The notes under the pieces were generated by a model, which saw nothing but the letters and a program-made list of their open reading frames with translations, was not told where the DNA came from and made no database searches. A program made the translations under genes and the position numbers. A stretch of DNA of 42,506 bases from Fibrobacter sp. (GTDB lineage: Bacteria > Fibrobacterota > Fibrobacteria > Fibrobacterales > Fibrobacteraceae). The stretch spans positions 1 to 42,506 of the forward strand of contig JAKSIB010000030.1 of NCBI GenBank assembly GCA_024399065.1, given 5' to 3'. This document shows, in pieces, positions 1 to 7,289 of the stretch (the first letter of the stretch is position 1; the number at the start of each line of letters is the position of its first letter).

Positions 1-170
1 CGGTACGGGATGCACGGGGGTTGGCTTCGAGAACGAAAACCTTGCCGTCTTCGATGGCGTACTGCATGTTCATGAGACCGCAAAACGCCGCAAGGTGTGT
101 GTTGCGACAGGCCGCTTGCGGGCTGGCATGACCGAACCGAAGACGTTTCTGGAAACGTGGAGGGATTCTG
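1..170 (-). pseudogene. decayed fragment of carB
   Basis: Positions 1-84 match 4526-4609 of the intact carB in the same orientation with one difference (G at 56 against A at 4581, synonymous for Ala). A 68-nt unrelated segment (85-152) follows, then 153-170 match carB 4607-4624. The fragment covers codons of about residues 815-842, the second ATP-grasp domain. No open frame survives across the insert. The piece runs off the left edge, so its full length is unknown. It could be a remnant left by an integration or duplication event next to carB, or a contig-end artefact; the synonymous difference and the inner insert argue against a simple assembly copy. Confidence 0.8.
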
Positions 171-351
171 TTTTGCGGGATAATGCAATCTCTTATTGGC
201 GTTCCCCGCGCTCCGCACGGGTCGGGCTATATTTTATGGGGTGCCCGGTTCACTCCGTTCCCGCCCAACCTCATAAAACCGAGCCTGAAGTCTCGGCCCC
301 AAGGGGTCACTATCCCTAACTCGGATGCATGGAAAGAATTATTTCAACATT
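171..351. other. intergenic stretch without a convincing gene
   Basis: GC-rich sequence with several short inverted repeats follows the carB remnant. Two overlapping frames are open here, but neither has a ribosome site or a recognisable protein, and they run through the carB remnant in the wrong frame. I see no RNA gene signature. The text resembles the GC-rich extragenic filler found elsewhere in the window (3760-3833, 7668-7778, 35113-35233), without sharing an exact sequence with it. Confidence 0.4.
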
Positions 352-765
352 TTAGGTATTCTTTGATTCCTGCCTTTTTTGTAGAAAATCAAGAATTTCT
401 TCAAAAGACACTGATTTTGCCAAGAATGGTTTAAATTTAAACCCCGTCAGTTTATCTTTCCACTCACAATCTCGCCATAAAATTTGAACATTCAACTGCG
501 TTTCATGAAAAGAAGTCAACTCTTTGCTCGATATACTATGTGGCAGGACACAAAAAATATGGAATCTCTTCGCCTCGGTATTTTTCAAAACAAACCACCA
601 CTCTTTTTCCAAAAACTTCTTCTGCGGAGCAAGCCAATAAACCTTTGAAGTTGTATTTAATGTTGCGAATGTATGTTCAGCCTCAGGTTTCAAAATATCC
701 TGATTTATAAGGGAACACAGAGCTATTGCAAATTGTTTTTCAGAATATCCTCCGACTGAAATCAT
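352..765 (-). CDS. hypothetical protein, 137 aa
   Basis: Not recognised. The start is well supported: AAGGAGAT lies a few bases before the ATG at 765. The protein is soluble, with no signal peptide or membrane segment. It is rich in aromatic residues, with a WW pair near residue 56 and a W-x-D-C-E-W segment near residue 97, and ends in a short amphipathic helix (EEILDFLQ). It is the last gene of the leftward operon that starts near 2956, 75 nt after the secreted protease. A short remnant resembling its C-terminal helix lies directly upstream (793-840), so a second copy may once have existed. Confidence 0.6.
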   Translation of the reverse strand: MISVGGYSEKQFAIALCSLINQDILKPEAEHTFATLNTTSKVYWLAPQKKFLEKEWWFVLKNTEAKRFHIFCVLPHSISSKELTSFHETQLNVQILWRDCEWKDKLTGFKFKPFLAKSVSFEEILDFLQKRQESKNT

Positions 766-792
766 TTATCTCCTTGGTCATCTCCATCTTTT

Positions 793-840
793 TTATTTCA
801 GCGTTGCCAAATCTTCATCCTTGAAAAAATCAAGAATCTC
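793..840 (-). pseudogene. possible C-terminal remnant of a paralogue of the 137-aa protein
   Basis: Immediately after the TAG stop of the protease gene, and in the same frame, 15 further codons read EILDFFKDEDLATLK and then TAA. The first codons match the end of the 137-aa gene (EILDFLQ), with 15 of 17 nucleotides alike. This could be the tail of a lost tandem copy, or the former end of the protease if TAG is a recent change. The match is short and could be chance. Confidence 0.3.
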
Positions 841-1914
841 CTATTTATTACCAACACTTTTCAGCCATTCTGCATCTGCTTTCATAATGGTATAAGTGCA
901 ATCTTTAGGCTTTGCTTTCCCAGTATTGTTTATTTTTAGGACATCCAATACACTTCCCAAAAAGTTACTCTTTATAGCATAATTCACATTTTGGGATTTT
1001 CCTTCTAGTCGAGATACAACTATTCCTATAATTTTATCTTTTCTAACCAACGGACCTCCTGAATTTCCAGGCTGTACAGCGGCATCAATTTGGTATGTTT
1101 TCACATCGTCTTGATAACCCTTACGTGAGGAAATTATTCCCTTTGTAGCCTTAAGACTAAATCCTTGTTTCAAAATTTGAGGATAACCATAAACCGTAAC
1201 ATCCTCCCCAATGTCATAGATTTTTCGATCAATGGCGCACGAAGTAAGTTTCTTGTCTGATTTTAGCACAGCAATATCCAATTCCAAATCTTCATAAATA
1301 ACACTTAATGTAATATTGCTAGAATCATCCTGGTAATCATTCGTCGCAAAAATTGAATCAGCACCATCTACAACATGCTGATTTGTCACCATAGTCCTTT
1401 CATTAATCGCAAAACCAGAGCCAAAACCTGTATTTCCCAAGGACGGAATATAATTTCCCTCAAAGTCAAATAAAATTTTCCAATGATGTTCTAGATAATA
1501 GTATGCATAGTCATTTCCCATAATAAATTTTGCAGGCCATACACCACTATAACCATAATAAACTGTAATCCTTTCGTCATTATAATTTACAGTATCTCTT
1601 TTTTCTGTAACAACTAAATCATAATTTGAAGAATAATCTTGATCCCTAGTAGTATATCGTGTCGTTATCTTAATCGAATCTCTTTCCCCCGCAACGAACA
1701 TCAATTCCATTGTTCCGCTAGCAAGGAACGATGATTCTCTTTCATAATTTTCCGTCCGAGTATTATAGTAATCAACAGCAAGCCCTTTAATTGCGTATGA
1801 TTTATTTTGGTTCACCAGCCACGAAGTAGTTTCGTATGGCGAAGCATGCAGAATGCCAACTACAAAACCTATCAAACATAAATATTTCACGATTTTTCTC
1901 ATTTCAAGCCCCAT
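841..1914 (-). CDS. secreted trypsin-like serine protease (S1 fold)
   Basis: Predicted to cleave proteins outside the cytoplasm. An N-terminal signal peptide (hydrophobic stretch at about residues 10-25, ending in HAS) is followed by a ~120-residue domain I do not recognise. A trypsin-like domain comes next, with the full triad: His180 in TNQHVV, Asp213 in LDIAVLK, and Ser285 in GNSGGPLV. It has no PDZ domain, unlike DegP. The start lies 8 nt after the stop of the upstream membrane protein; either the ATG at 1914 or the one at 1902 could be used, and neither has a strong Shine-Dalgarno, so translational coupling is likely. It sits between two proteins of unknown function in one leftward operon. 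The active site is sure; the substrate is unknown. Confidence 0.85.
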   Translation of the reverse strand: MGLEMRKIVKYLCLIGFVVGILHASPYETTSWLVNQNKSYAIKGLAVDYYNTRTENYERESSFLASGTMELMFVAGERDSIKITTRYTTRDQDYSSNYDLVVTEKRDTVNYNDERITVYYGYSGVWPAKFIMGNDYAYYYLEHHWKILFDFEGNYIPSLGNTGFGSGFAINERTMVTNQHVVDGADSIFATNDYQDDSSNITLSVIYEDLELDIAVLKSDKKLTSCAIDRKIYDIGEDVTVYGYPQILKQGFSLKATKGIISSRKGYQDDVKTYQIDAAVQPGNSGGPLVRKDKIIGIVVSRLEGKSQNVNYAIKSNFLGSVLDVLKINNTGKAKPKDCTYTIMKADAEWLKSVGNK

Positions 1915-1922
1915 TGTTGAAT

Positions 1923-2498
1923 TCAGACATCTTTTTCGCTAGGCAAATATTTATAAATCCCGACAATTGCAACAGAGAGAAGGATTATTGTGGCAAAAAA
2001 TCCAAACCATTTTTCAACAGACCAATTACTAAACATGCTTTTTTCTTGTTGTAAATTCACAGAAGCTTCTTTTGAAGAGATGGACTCATTAACATGATCA
2101 ATATTCAGTGTGTCCCTCGATTTATTTTCTTCCACAGAGTCCAAGTTTGCTTTTTGAAAGCTATTTTGAATAGAATCTACTTTAGAATCAATCACATCTT
2201 GCAAAGATGTAGGAACTCTTAAAAACAAATTTTCATGGGTATCAGCAACAAACGTTTCATAACGATTTCTTCTTAAAGAATCCCTAGACAACGAATCTAT
2301 TCTATGGATATTTCGAATACCGGCTCTTGCTGCTCCAAACCCAAGATTCCAATGTTTACCCGCAGTATGCTCCGTGCCTTCAAAAATTCTTTTGACAACC
2401 TTCGTTGGAATACGAATCGCAAAAGCGTCCTCCGCAAGAAAAGCAACGCAACATGTAATAAAGACAATCATCAACTTACCCAGCTTCACTTCTCGCAT
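1923..2498 (-). CDS. hypothetical exported protein with C-terminal membrane anchor, 191 aa
   Basis: Not recognised. An N-terminal hydrophobic segment (about residues 8-27, ending near AFA) looks like a signal peptide. A basic stretch follows, then a Ser/Asp/Asn-rich middle, and one transmembrane helix near the C-terminus (about residues 164-184) with a short charged tail. The topology suggests a mostly periplasmic protein held in the inner membrane. GGAAAGG precedes the ATG closely, and an internal Met at residue 10 is a possible start. It lies 12 nt after a 42-aa ORF and 8 nt before the protease gene, so it may be a partner, substrate or anchor for the protease; that role is inferred from position only. 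Confidence 0.65.
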   Translation of the reverse strand: MREVKLGKLMIVFITCCVAFLAEDAFAIRIPTKVVKRIFEGTEHTAGKHWNLGFGAARAGIRNIHRIDSLSRDSLRRNRYETFVADTHENLFLRVPTSLQDVIDSKVDSIQNSFQKANLDSVEENKSRDTLNIDHVNESISSKEASVNLQQEKSMFSNWSVEKWFGFFATIILLSVAIVGIYKYLPSEKDV

Positions 2499-2510
2499 AC
2501 CTTTCCGTGA

Positions 2511-2639
2511 TTATTTCGGACCCCGAACATGGTAATGTTCCTCGGGAGACTGATATTCTTGATAACGTTTCGTTTTGTCAGCTCGTAAATCCGCTTGGAT
2601 TCGAACCGCATACGTTTTCATCGTCATATCGGACTCCAT
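2511..2639 (-). CDS. small ORF, 42 aa, first gene of the protease operon
   Basis: An ATG with AGGTG 7 nt upstream opens a 42-codon frame, preceded by an in-frame TAA and ended by TAA 12 nt before the 191-aa gene. The product is charged and polar (runs such as RADKTKRYQEYQ near the middle), with no membrane segment. A GAACAT/ATGTTC inverted repeat lies within its last codons. The ribosome site and tight spacing to the next gene are the only support. It may be a true small protein or a leader ORF coupling translation into the operon. Confidence 0.4.
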   Translation of the reverse strand: MESDMTMKTYAVRIQADLRADKTKRYQEYQSPEEHYHVRGPK

Positions 2640-2701
2640 CGTTTACACCTATGGAGTCTTCCCCTTATTCAACAAGAAACCACATCTATTTTCTGGAAAC
2701 G

Positions 2702-2956
2702 AAAAAAGGACGTGGATCGCTGCATTTACCTAAACGGGGCTCTAGACTGCCTCTAAATGATAAACGCAAACGACCCACGCCCCGAAAGGGCTGTTGCCCA
2801 TGGCTAACACAACCAAAACACCAGCTTGAAAAAGCCGGAATAGCAAACTGAAACATACCGCGATAAACGGTATGCCTGCGTGAGCGCTCGCCTTGTCCTC
2901 ATTTAGGTGAAACTGTCTAGATTTCGTTTAGAGAACAAGAGCAAAAACTCTATTTT
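2702..2956 (-). ncRNA. structured leader RNA or small RNA with terminator (candidate)
   Basis: On the minus strand three 7-bp helices join distant arms: 925-931 with 730-736, 915-921 with 741-747, and 900-906 with 753-759 (add 2000 to each). Between them lie hairpins at 2854-2874 (7 bp), 2821-2838 (7 bp, one G-U) and 2788-2799. A 12-bp helix (2771-2782 with 2708-2719, two G-U) is followed at once by six U (2707-2702), as in an intrinsic terminator. The G-U pairs become A-C mismatches on the plus strand, so the minus strand is the RNA. Promoter-like boxes lie at 2963-2989. It could be a free small RNA or an attenuating leader of the protease operon. It does not match tmRNA, RNase P, SRP or 6S signatures that I know. 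Confidence 0.6.
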
Positions 2957-2962
2957 TCTCCA

Positions 2963-2989
2963 AATATAACTTAAAACTCACGGATTCAA
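2963..2989 (-). promoter_or_regulatory. promoter of the structured RNA / protease operon
   Basis: On the minus strand TTGAAT (2989-2984) and TATATT (2968-2963) match the boxes used elsewhere in the window. The spacer is 15 nt, two shorter than usual here. The start would fall near 2956, just before the first helix of the RNA. Confidence 0.5.
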
Positions 2990-3102
2990 CAATCTACCAT
3001 TTAAATTTTATATCCAAAAGGCTTGTTTTTATAGCAAAACATCGTTATTTTTGAAAATCGTTCGTATATTTTACGGAAACATTGCCCCAAAAGGCTATAA
3101 CA

Positions 3103-3246
3103 ATGTTGCAACAGAAAGATGTTAACGAAAAACAGATTCCTCAAGATCAAGCCTTTGACGCTCTAGAAAGAATCATCAAGGCTGCTCCTGAACTGGACTA
3201 CGAAAAGGAACTTGCATCTTGGCGTGATGAAAGGTTTGCCGGATGA
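3103..3246 (+). CDS. antitoxin of a PIN-type toxin-antitoxin pair, 47 aa
   Basis: A 47-codon frame begins at an ATG with AAGG about 10 nt upstream and ends in a TGA overlapping the ATG of the PIN gene (ATGA), the usual arrangement of toxin-antitoxin pairs. The product has a helical middle (FDALERIIKAAPELDYEKEL) and an acidic/basic tail ending WRDERFAG, as in short antitoxins placed before PIN toxins. It lacks a clear DNA-binding domain at this length, though the N-terminus could contribute. It is expected to bind and inhibit the PIN RNase and perhaps repress the pair's promoter. Confidence 0.7.
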   Translation: MLQQKDVNEKQIPQDQAFDALERIIKAAPELDYEKELASWRDERFAG

Positions 3247-3657
3247 GGGCTCTTATTGACACACAACATCCTAATGGATTACGTTGTAAAACGTGAACCA
3301 TATTTTGCATTTGCAAGGTCTATTGTTGATGCGAGAAGGCAGAATGTCTTCGATGGCTGTGTCGCAGCCCATTCTTTCACAAACATGTTCTACATTCTCC
3401 GCAAGGTTTACGATGACGCCACAAGAAGGGCTGTTCTCTTAAATCTTACAGAGCTTTTCGATGTCGGAGATGTAAATAAGAATGTTATCGTGAAAGCTTT
3501 GGAGAATCAAAATTTTCCAGACTTTGAAGATTGTGTTCAAAGCGAGGTTGCTGAAAAATATCGAGCAGACTACATTGTTACTAGAAACCCGAAGGATTTT
3601 GAAAATTCCAGGATTTCTTGCATTTCTCCTGAAGAATTTTGCGCTTTGCTAAAGTGA
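3243..3657 (+). pseudogene. PIN-domain toxin, frameshifted at the first catalytic Asp motif
   Basis: The natural start (ATG at 3243, overlapping the antitoxin stop) reads MRALIDT and then shifts. The rest of a PIN protein (NILMDYVVKREPYF onward) lies in the next frame up to 3657. Removing one C at 3264 restores the DTN motif that carries the first metal-binding Asp. The C-terminal half keeps D-x3-x-E-x2 and TRNPKDF motifs typical of PIN RNases. A TTG at 3256 could start a shorter product lacking that Asp, so the toxin as read is expected to be inactive. Alternatives are a sequencing error in the ACACAC stretch or a frameshift tolerated because it silences the toxin. Confidence 0.75.
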
Positions 3658-3718
3658 TTTTATTGAAATGCGTTAGGCGCCGCAGCCCGTATGGGTTCGG
3701 ACGCGAAGCGGCTGAACG

Positions 3719-3758
3719 AAAAAAAGACCGAACTGGATTTTTCCAGCTCGGTCTTTTT
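3719..3758 (-). terminator. terminator of carB (bidirectional)
   Basis: GACCGA and CTGGA arms pair with TCCAG and TCGGTC around a four-base loop, flanked by A5-7 and T5. One position pairs as G-U only on the minus strand, and the T tract is longer there, so it mainly serves carB; it also stops transcription from the PIN gene. Confidence 0.8.
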
Positions 3759-3759
3759 A

Positions 3760-3833
3760 TAGCGCAAGGCACCGGCCCGGCCCACTTCGGCAAGCTCAGT
3801 GGCCTTGGCCGGGCAACGCCCAGAAGAAGTTAA
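3760..3833. other. GC-rich stem-loop between carB stop and terminator
   Basis: CCCGGCC and GGCCGGG arms enclose a short segment, giving an imperfect hairpin in the carB 3' untranslated region. There is no coding potential. Similar GC-rich stem-loops occupy the same place after the HU and AlkD genes. Confidence 0.45.
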
Positions 3834-6800
3834 TTAAACTTCTTCAATGGAAGCGTGATACTCTTGCAGAGACTTCACTTCGCCCTTGCCTGCCTTAGCA
3901 GCCGCAATGCCCTTGACGGTGTCGAGAGCGGCGGCCAGGGTGGTGATGTAAGGAGTCTTGTACTTGATTGCAGCCTTACGGATGGCGGATTCATCGGCAA
4001 CAGCGTCGCGGCGAGCCCACGGGGTGTTGATGATGAGGTTCACCTGCTTGTTCAGGATAACATCCAGAACGTTGGGGCGGCCTTCGGCGATCTTGTTCAC
4101 CACTTCGCACTTGACGCCAGCCTTTTCGTAGAACTTGGCGGTGCCTTCGGTAGCATAGATCTTGAAGCCCAGTTCCTGGAAACGCTGACACACTTCGATA
4201 GCCTGGTCGCAGAGGTTGGTCTTGTCGGACAAACTAATCAGCACGGCACCGGAAGACGGGAGGATAGAGCCTGCAGCTTCCTGGCTCTTGTAGTAAGCCA
4301 GGGCGAAGTCTTCGGAGAGGCCCAGCACTTCACCGGTGGAACGCATTTCAGGGCCGAGAACCGGGTCAACCTTGGGGAACTTGTCAAACGGGAACACAGC
4401 TTCCTTGGCGCCGTGGTGCTTGAACTTCTTGTCCTTCAGCTTCAAATCTTCCAGCTTTTCACCCATCATGAGGCGGGTAGCAAGGCGGGCCATCTGAGTG
4501 TTACAGACCTTGGAGACCAGAGGCACGGTACGGGATGCACGGGGGTTGGCTTCGAGAACGAAAACCTTGCCGTCTTCGATAGCGTACTGCATGTTCATGA
4601 GACCGCAAACGTGGAGGGATTCTGCAATCTTGCGAGTGTAATCCTTGATGGTCTTCAAGTTTGCTTCGGTAATGGTTACCGGCGGAATAATGCAGGCGGA
4701 GTCACCGGAGTGGACACCTGCAAGTTCCACATGTTCCATCACGGACGGAATGTAAACGTGTTCGCCGTCAGAGAGGGCGTCGGCTTCGCATTCCAGAGCG
4801 TTGTGGAGGAAACGGTCGATGAGGAGCGGGCGATCCGGGGTAACGCCAACAGCCTTGGCAACGTATTCGCGGAGCATGTTTTCGTCGTAGATGACTTCCA
4901 TGCCGCGGCCGCCAAGCACGAAGCTGGGGCGGATCATCACAGGGTAGCCACCGATCTGCTTGACGCAAGCGAGGGCTTCGTCGATGTTCGTTGCCATGCC
5001 GCTTTCGGGCATCGGGATTTCCAGCTGGTCCATCATCTTGCGGAACAGGTCGCGGTCTTCAGCGATATCGATGGAATCGATGCTGGTACCGAGAATCTTC
5101 ACGCCTTCGTCGGAGAGAGCGCGGGCGATGTTCAGCGGAGTCTGGCCACCGAACTGCACGATAACGCCAGCGGGCTGTTCCTTCTTGTAAATCTGGAGAA
5201 CGTCTTCGAGGGTAACCGGTTCGAAGTACAGCTTGTCGGAAGTATCGTAGTCGGTAGAAACGGTTTCCGGGTTGCAGTTCACCATGATGGTTTCGTAACC
5301 CATTTCGCGGAGAGCCATTGCAGCGTGGCAGCAGCAATAGTCGAATTCGATGCCCTGGCCGATTCTGTTGGGGCCACCGCCGAGGATCATGATCTTCTTC
5401 GGGTTGTTGGTGGCGGTAGATTCGTCCTTGCAGTTGTAGGTAGAATAGTAGTAGTACTGGTCCTTCACGCCGCTAACAGGCACTGCGCACCAGCCTTCAA
5501 CCATGCCAAGTTCGATACGCTTTGCACGAACGTCCTTTTCGCGGATGCCGAGGATCTTTGCGATGTACTTATCGCCAAAGCCGTCCTTCTTGGCCTGGAT
5601 CAGGAGTTCGTCAGAAGGCATGCGACCCGGAGTCTTGAGCATCTTTTCTTCAAGTTCAACCAGTTCGCGCATCTGCTGCACGAAGTAAGCCTTTTCGTAA
5701 GTTGCTGCGAAAACTTCTTCGTCGGTTGCACCCTTACGGATGGCTTCGTACATCTGGAAGTGACGTTCAGAGGAAGCAGTCTTCATCATGTCGAGAAGTT
5801 CTTCCTTGGTCTTCTTGTTAAAGTCCTTAGCAAAGCCAAGACCTGCACGGCCATTTTCCAGACCGCGGATTGCCTTCTGGAGGGTTTCCTTATAGGTCTT
5901 ACCGATAGCCATGACTTCGCCCACAGCCTTCATCTGGGTGCCCAGGCAGTCATCAACGCCGCGGAACTTTTCGAATGCCCAGCGAGCGAACTTCAGCACA
6001 ACGTAGTCACCGCTCGGAGTATACTTTTCGAGGGTGCCGTCGCGCCAGTAGTCCATCTGGTCCAGAGTCATGCCAGCAGCGAGCTTTGCAGAAACCAGAG
6101 CGATGGGGAAACCGGTTGCCTTGGAAGCAAGAGCAGAGGAGCGAGAGGTACGGGGGTTGATTTCGATGATCACCACGCGGCCAGTCTTCGGGTCGTGTGC
6201 GAACTGAACGTTGGTACCGCCGATCACGCCGATAGCTTCAACGATCTTGAAAGCGTCGGTCTTCAGCTTTTCTTCAAGCTTCTTGTCGATGGTGAGGAAC
6301 GGAGCGGCGCAGAAGGAGTCACCAGTATGAACGCCCACCGGGTCGATGTTTTCGATGAAGCAGATAGCGATCATCTGATTCTTGGAGTCGCGAACCACTT
6401 CGACTTCCAGTTCTTCCCAACCGAGAATGGATTCTTCGATGAGGCACTGGTGAGTCATGGAAAGTTCAAGGCCGTTACCACAAATGGTACGGAGTTCTTC
6501 GACGTTGTAGCAGAAGCCGCCACCTGCACCACCCATGGTGTAAGCCGGACGAACTACAACAGGGTAGCCGATCTCAGCAACGATCTTTTCGGCTTCTTCA
6601 ACAGAATGGCAAATGCCGGAGCGCGGGGTGTCGATGCCCAGCTGCTGCATGGTAGCCTTGAAGATTTCACGGTCTTCGCCGCGTTCGATAGCGTCCAGGT
6701 TCACGCCGATCACCTTAACGCCGTACTTGTCCAGGATGCCAGCCTTGTTCAGGGCGGAAGACAGGTTCAGGCCAGTCTGACCACCAAGGTTGGGGAGCAA

Positions 6801-7052
6801 TGCCTGAGGACGTTCCTTGGCAATGATCTGCTCCAAGCGTTCGAGGTTCAGCGGTTCGATATAAGTAGCGTCAGCCATGACCGGGTCGGTCATGATGGTT
6901 GCCGGGTTAGAGTTCACCAGCACGATCTTGTAACCCTGTTCGCGCAGAGCCTTACAGGCCTGGGTGCCAGAGTAGTCGAATTCGCAAGCCTGGCCAATAA
7001 CAATAGGACCAGAGCCGATGATGAGAACCTTATCGATACCTTCGATCTTCAT
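3834..7052 (-). CDS. carB: carbamoyl-phosphate synthase large subunit
   Basis: With the small subunit CarA it makes carbamoyl phosphate from bicarbonate, glutamine-derived ammonia and two ATP, feeding pyrimidine and arginine synthesis. At 1072 aa it has the usual length. The two homologous halves are clear: an N-terminal ATP-grasp domain (about 128-330, NPRTSRSSALASK), the connector, GGGPNRIGQGIEFDYCC near 560 opening the second half, the second ATP-grasp (NPRASRTVPLVSK near 840), and a C-terminal MGS-like allosteric domain from about 935. GGAGAT lies 8 nt before the ATG. carA is not in the window. A leader ORF and terminator hairpin upstream point to attenuation. A fragment of a second copy lies at the window start. 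Confidence 0.97.
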   Translation of the reverse strand: MKIEGIDKVLIIGSGPIVIGQACEFDYSGTQACKALREQGYKIVLVNSNPATIMTDPVMADATYIEPLNLERLEQIIAKERPQALLPNLGGQTGLNLSSALNKAGILDKYGVKVIGVNLDAIERGEDREIFKATMQQLGIDTPRSGICHSVEEAEKIVAEIGYPVVVRPAYTMGGAGGGFCYNVEELRTICGNGLELSMTHQCLIEESILGWEELEVEVVRDSKNQMIAICFIENIDPVGVHTGDSFCAAPFLTIDKKLEEKLKTDAFKIVEAIGVIGGTNVQFAHDPKTGRVVIIEINPRTSRSSALASKATGFPIALVSAKLAAGMTLDQMDYWRDGTLEKYTPSGDYVVLKFARWAFEKFRGVDDCLGTQMKAVGEVMAIGKTYKETLQKAIRGLENGRAGLGFAKDFNKKTKEELLDMMKTASSERHFQMYEAIRKGATDEEVFAATYEKAYFVQQMRELVELEEKMLKTPGRMPSDELLIQAKKDGFGDKYIAKILGIREKDVRAKRIELGMVEGWCAVPVSGVKDQYYYYSTYNCKDESTATNNPKKIMILGGGPNRIGQGIEFDYCCCHAAMALREMGYETIMVNCNPETVSTDYDTSDKLYFEPVTLEDVLQIYKKEQPAGVIVQFGGQTPLNIARALSDEGVKILGTSIDSIDIAEDRDLFRKMMDQLEIPMPESGMATNIDEALACVKQIGGYPVMIRPSFVLGGRGMEVIYDENMLREYVAKAVGVTPDRPLLIDRFLHNALECEADALSDGEHVYIPSVMEHVELAGVHSGDSACIIPPVTITEANLKTIKDYTRKIAESLHVCGLMNMQYAIEDGKVFVLEANPRASRTVPLVSKVCNTQMARLATRLMMGEKLEDLKLKDKKFKHHGAKEAVFPFDKFPKVDPVLGPEMRSTGEVLGLSEDFALAYYKSQEAAGSILPSSGAVLISLSDKTNLCDQAIEVCQRFQELGFKIYATEGTAKFYEKAGVKCEVVNKIAEGRPNVLDVILNKQVNLIINTPWARRDAVADESAIRKAAIKYKTPYITTLAAALDTVKGIAAAKAGKGEVKSLQEYHASIEEV

Positions 7053-7068
7053 TTTTTATCTCCGTGTG

Positions 7069-7254
7069 TTAACAACTAAAATTCGTGCGGTTTTCGCCGC
7101 ATAAAAAGAGAGCTGAACCAAAAGGTCCAGCTCCAATAAAATCAACAATCTTGGAAACAGAAAGGGAATGAATAGAAACAGAAGAAACACCAACAGCGGC
7201 GGTTCGCTTCGCAGCGCACTTAGCAATGTCTTGGGTCTTCAGAATTTCCATCAT
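7069..7254 (-). CDS. carB leader peptide ORF, 61 aa
   Basis: A 61-codon ORF begins with ATGATG about 30 nt after the predicted carB transcription start and ends 16 nt before carB. Its central codons are strikingly U-rich (GTT, TCT, TTT, ATT, roughly codons 20-42), directly ahead of the terminator hairpin, which itself lies inside the ORF. In enterobacterial pyrBI the same plan is used: a U-rich leader makes RNA polymerase pause when UTP is low, so the trailing ribosome blocks the terminator. There are no runs of Arg codons, which speaks against arginine control. The ribosome site (AGAG) is weak. The peptide itself probably has no function. Confidence 0.5.
   Translation of the reverse strand: MMEILKTQDIAKCAAKRTAAVGVSSVSIHSLSVSKIVDFIGAGPFGSALFLCGENRTNFSC
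7103..7133 (-). promoter_or_regulatory. attenuator hairpin upstream of carB
   Basis: On the minus strand GAGCTGGACC pairs with GGTTCAGCTC (10 bp, one G-U) around a TTTT loop, followed by TCTTTTT. This is a complete intrinsic terminator 50 nt before the carB start and inside the leader ORF, so it must be conditional. Confidence 0.75.
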
Positions 7255-7289
7255 CTCTAACTAAAATTCACAAGGTTTAAACTTGCGCA

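Noticed and set aside
95..434. Two overlapping short ORFs at the left end
   Set aside because: They cross the carB remnant out of frame, lack ribosome sites and show no protein features.
2590..2612. T-loop-like GGTTCGAATCC (minus strand), suggesting a tRNA or tmRNA
   Set aside because: No acceptor, D or anticodon arms can be formed around it, and it lies inside the 42-aa ORF.
2607..2645. Group II intron domain V-like text on the minus strand
   Set aside because: The triad reads AGT rather than AGC, the lower stem does not pair, and the stretch is coding for the 42-aa ORF. No reverse transcriptase or maturase is present.
2761..2812. tmRNA tag-like GCAAACGAC on the plus strand
   Set aside because: The tag would read ANDPRPERAVAHG, not ending in an LAA-type tail, and there is no tRNA-like domain. 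The G-U pairs point to the minus strand.
2729..2931. MITE with ~32-bp terminal inverted repeats
   Set aside because: The arms could be read as terminal repeats, but there is no clear target duplication, and the G-U bias, promoter boxes and terminator fit an RNA better.
2702..2956. Retron non-coding RNA
   Set aside because: Long-range inverted arms resemble a1/a2, but no reverse transcriptase gene is nearby.
3855..7079. 1074-aa open frame antisense to carB
   Set aside because: It is the mirror of carB's biased codon use; no ribosome site, no domain, and carB is certain. The same applies to the long frames opposite the carboxyltransferase, ctpA, gyrB, secDF and malQ.
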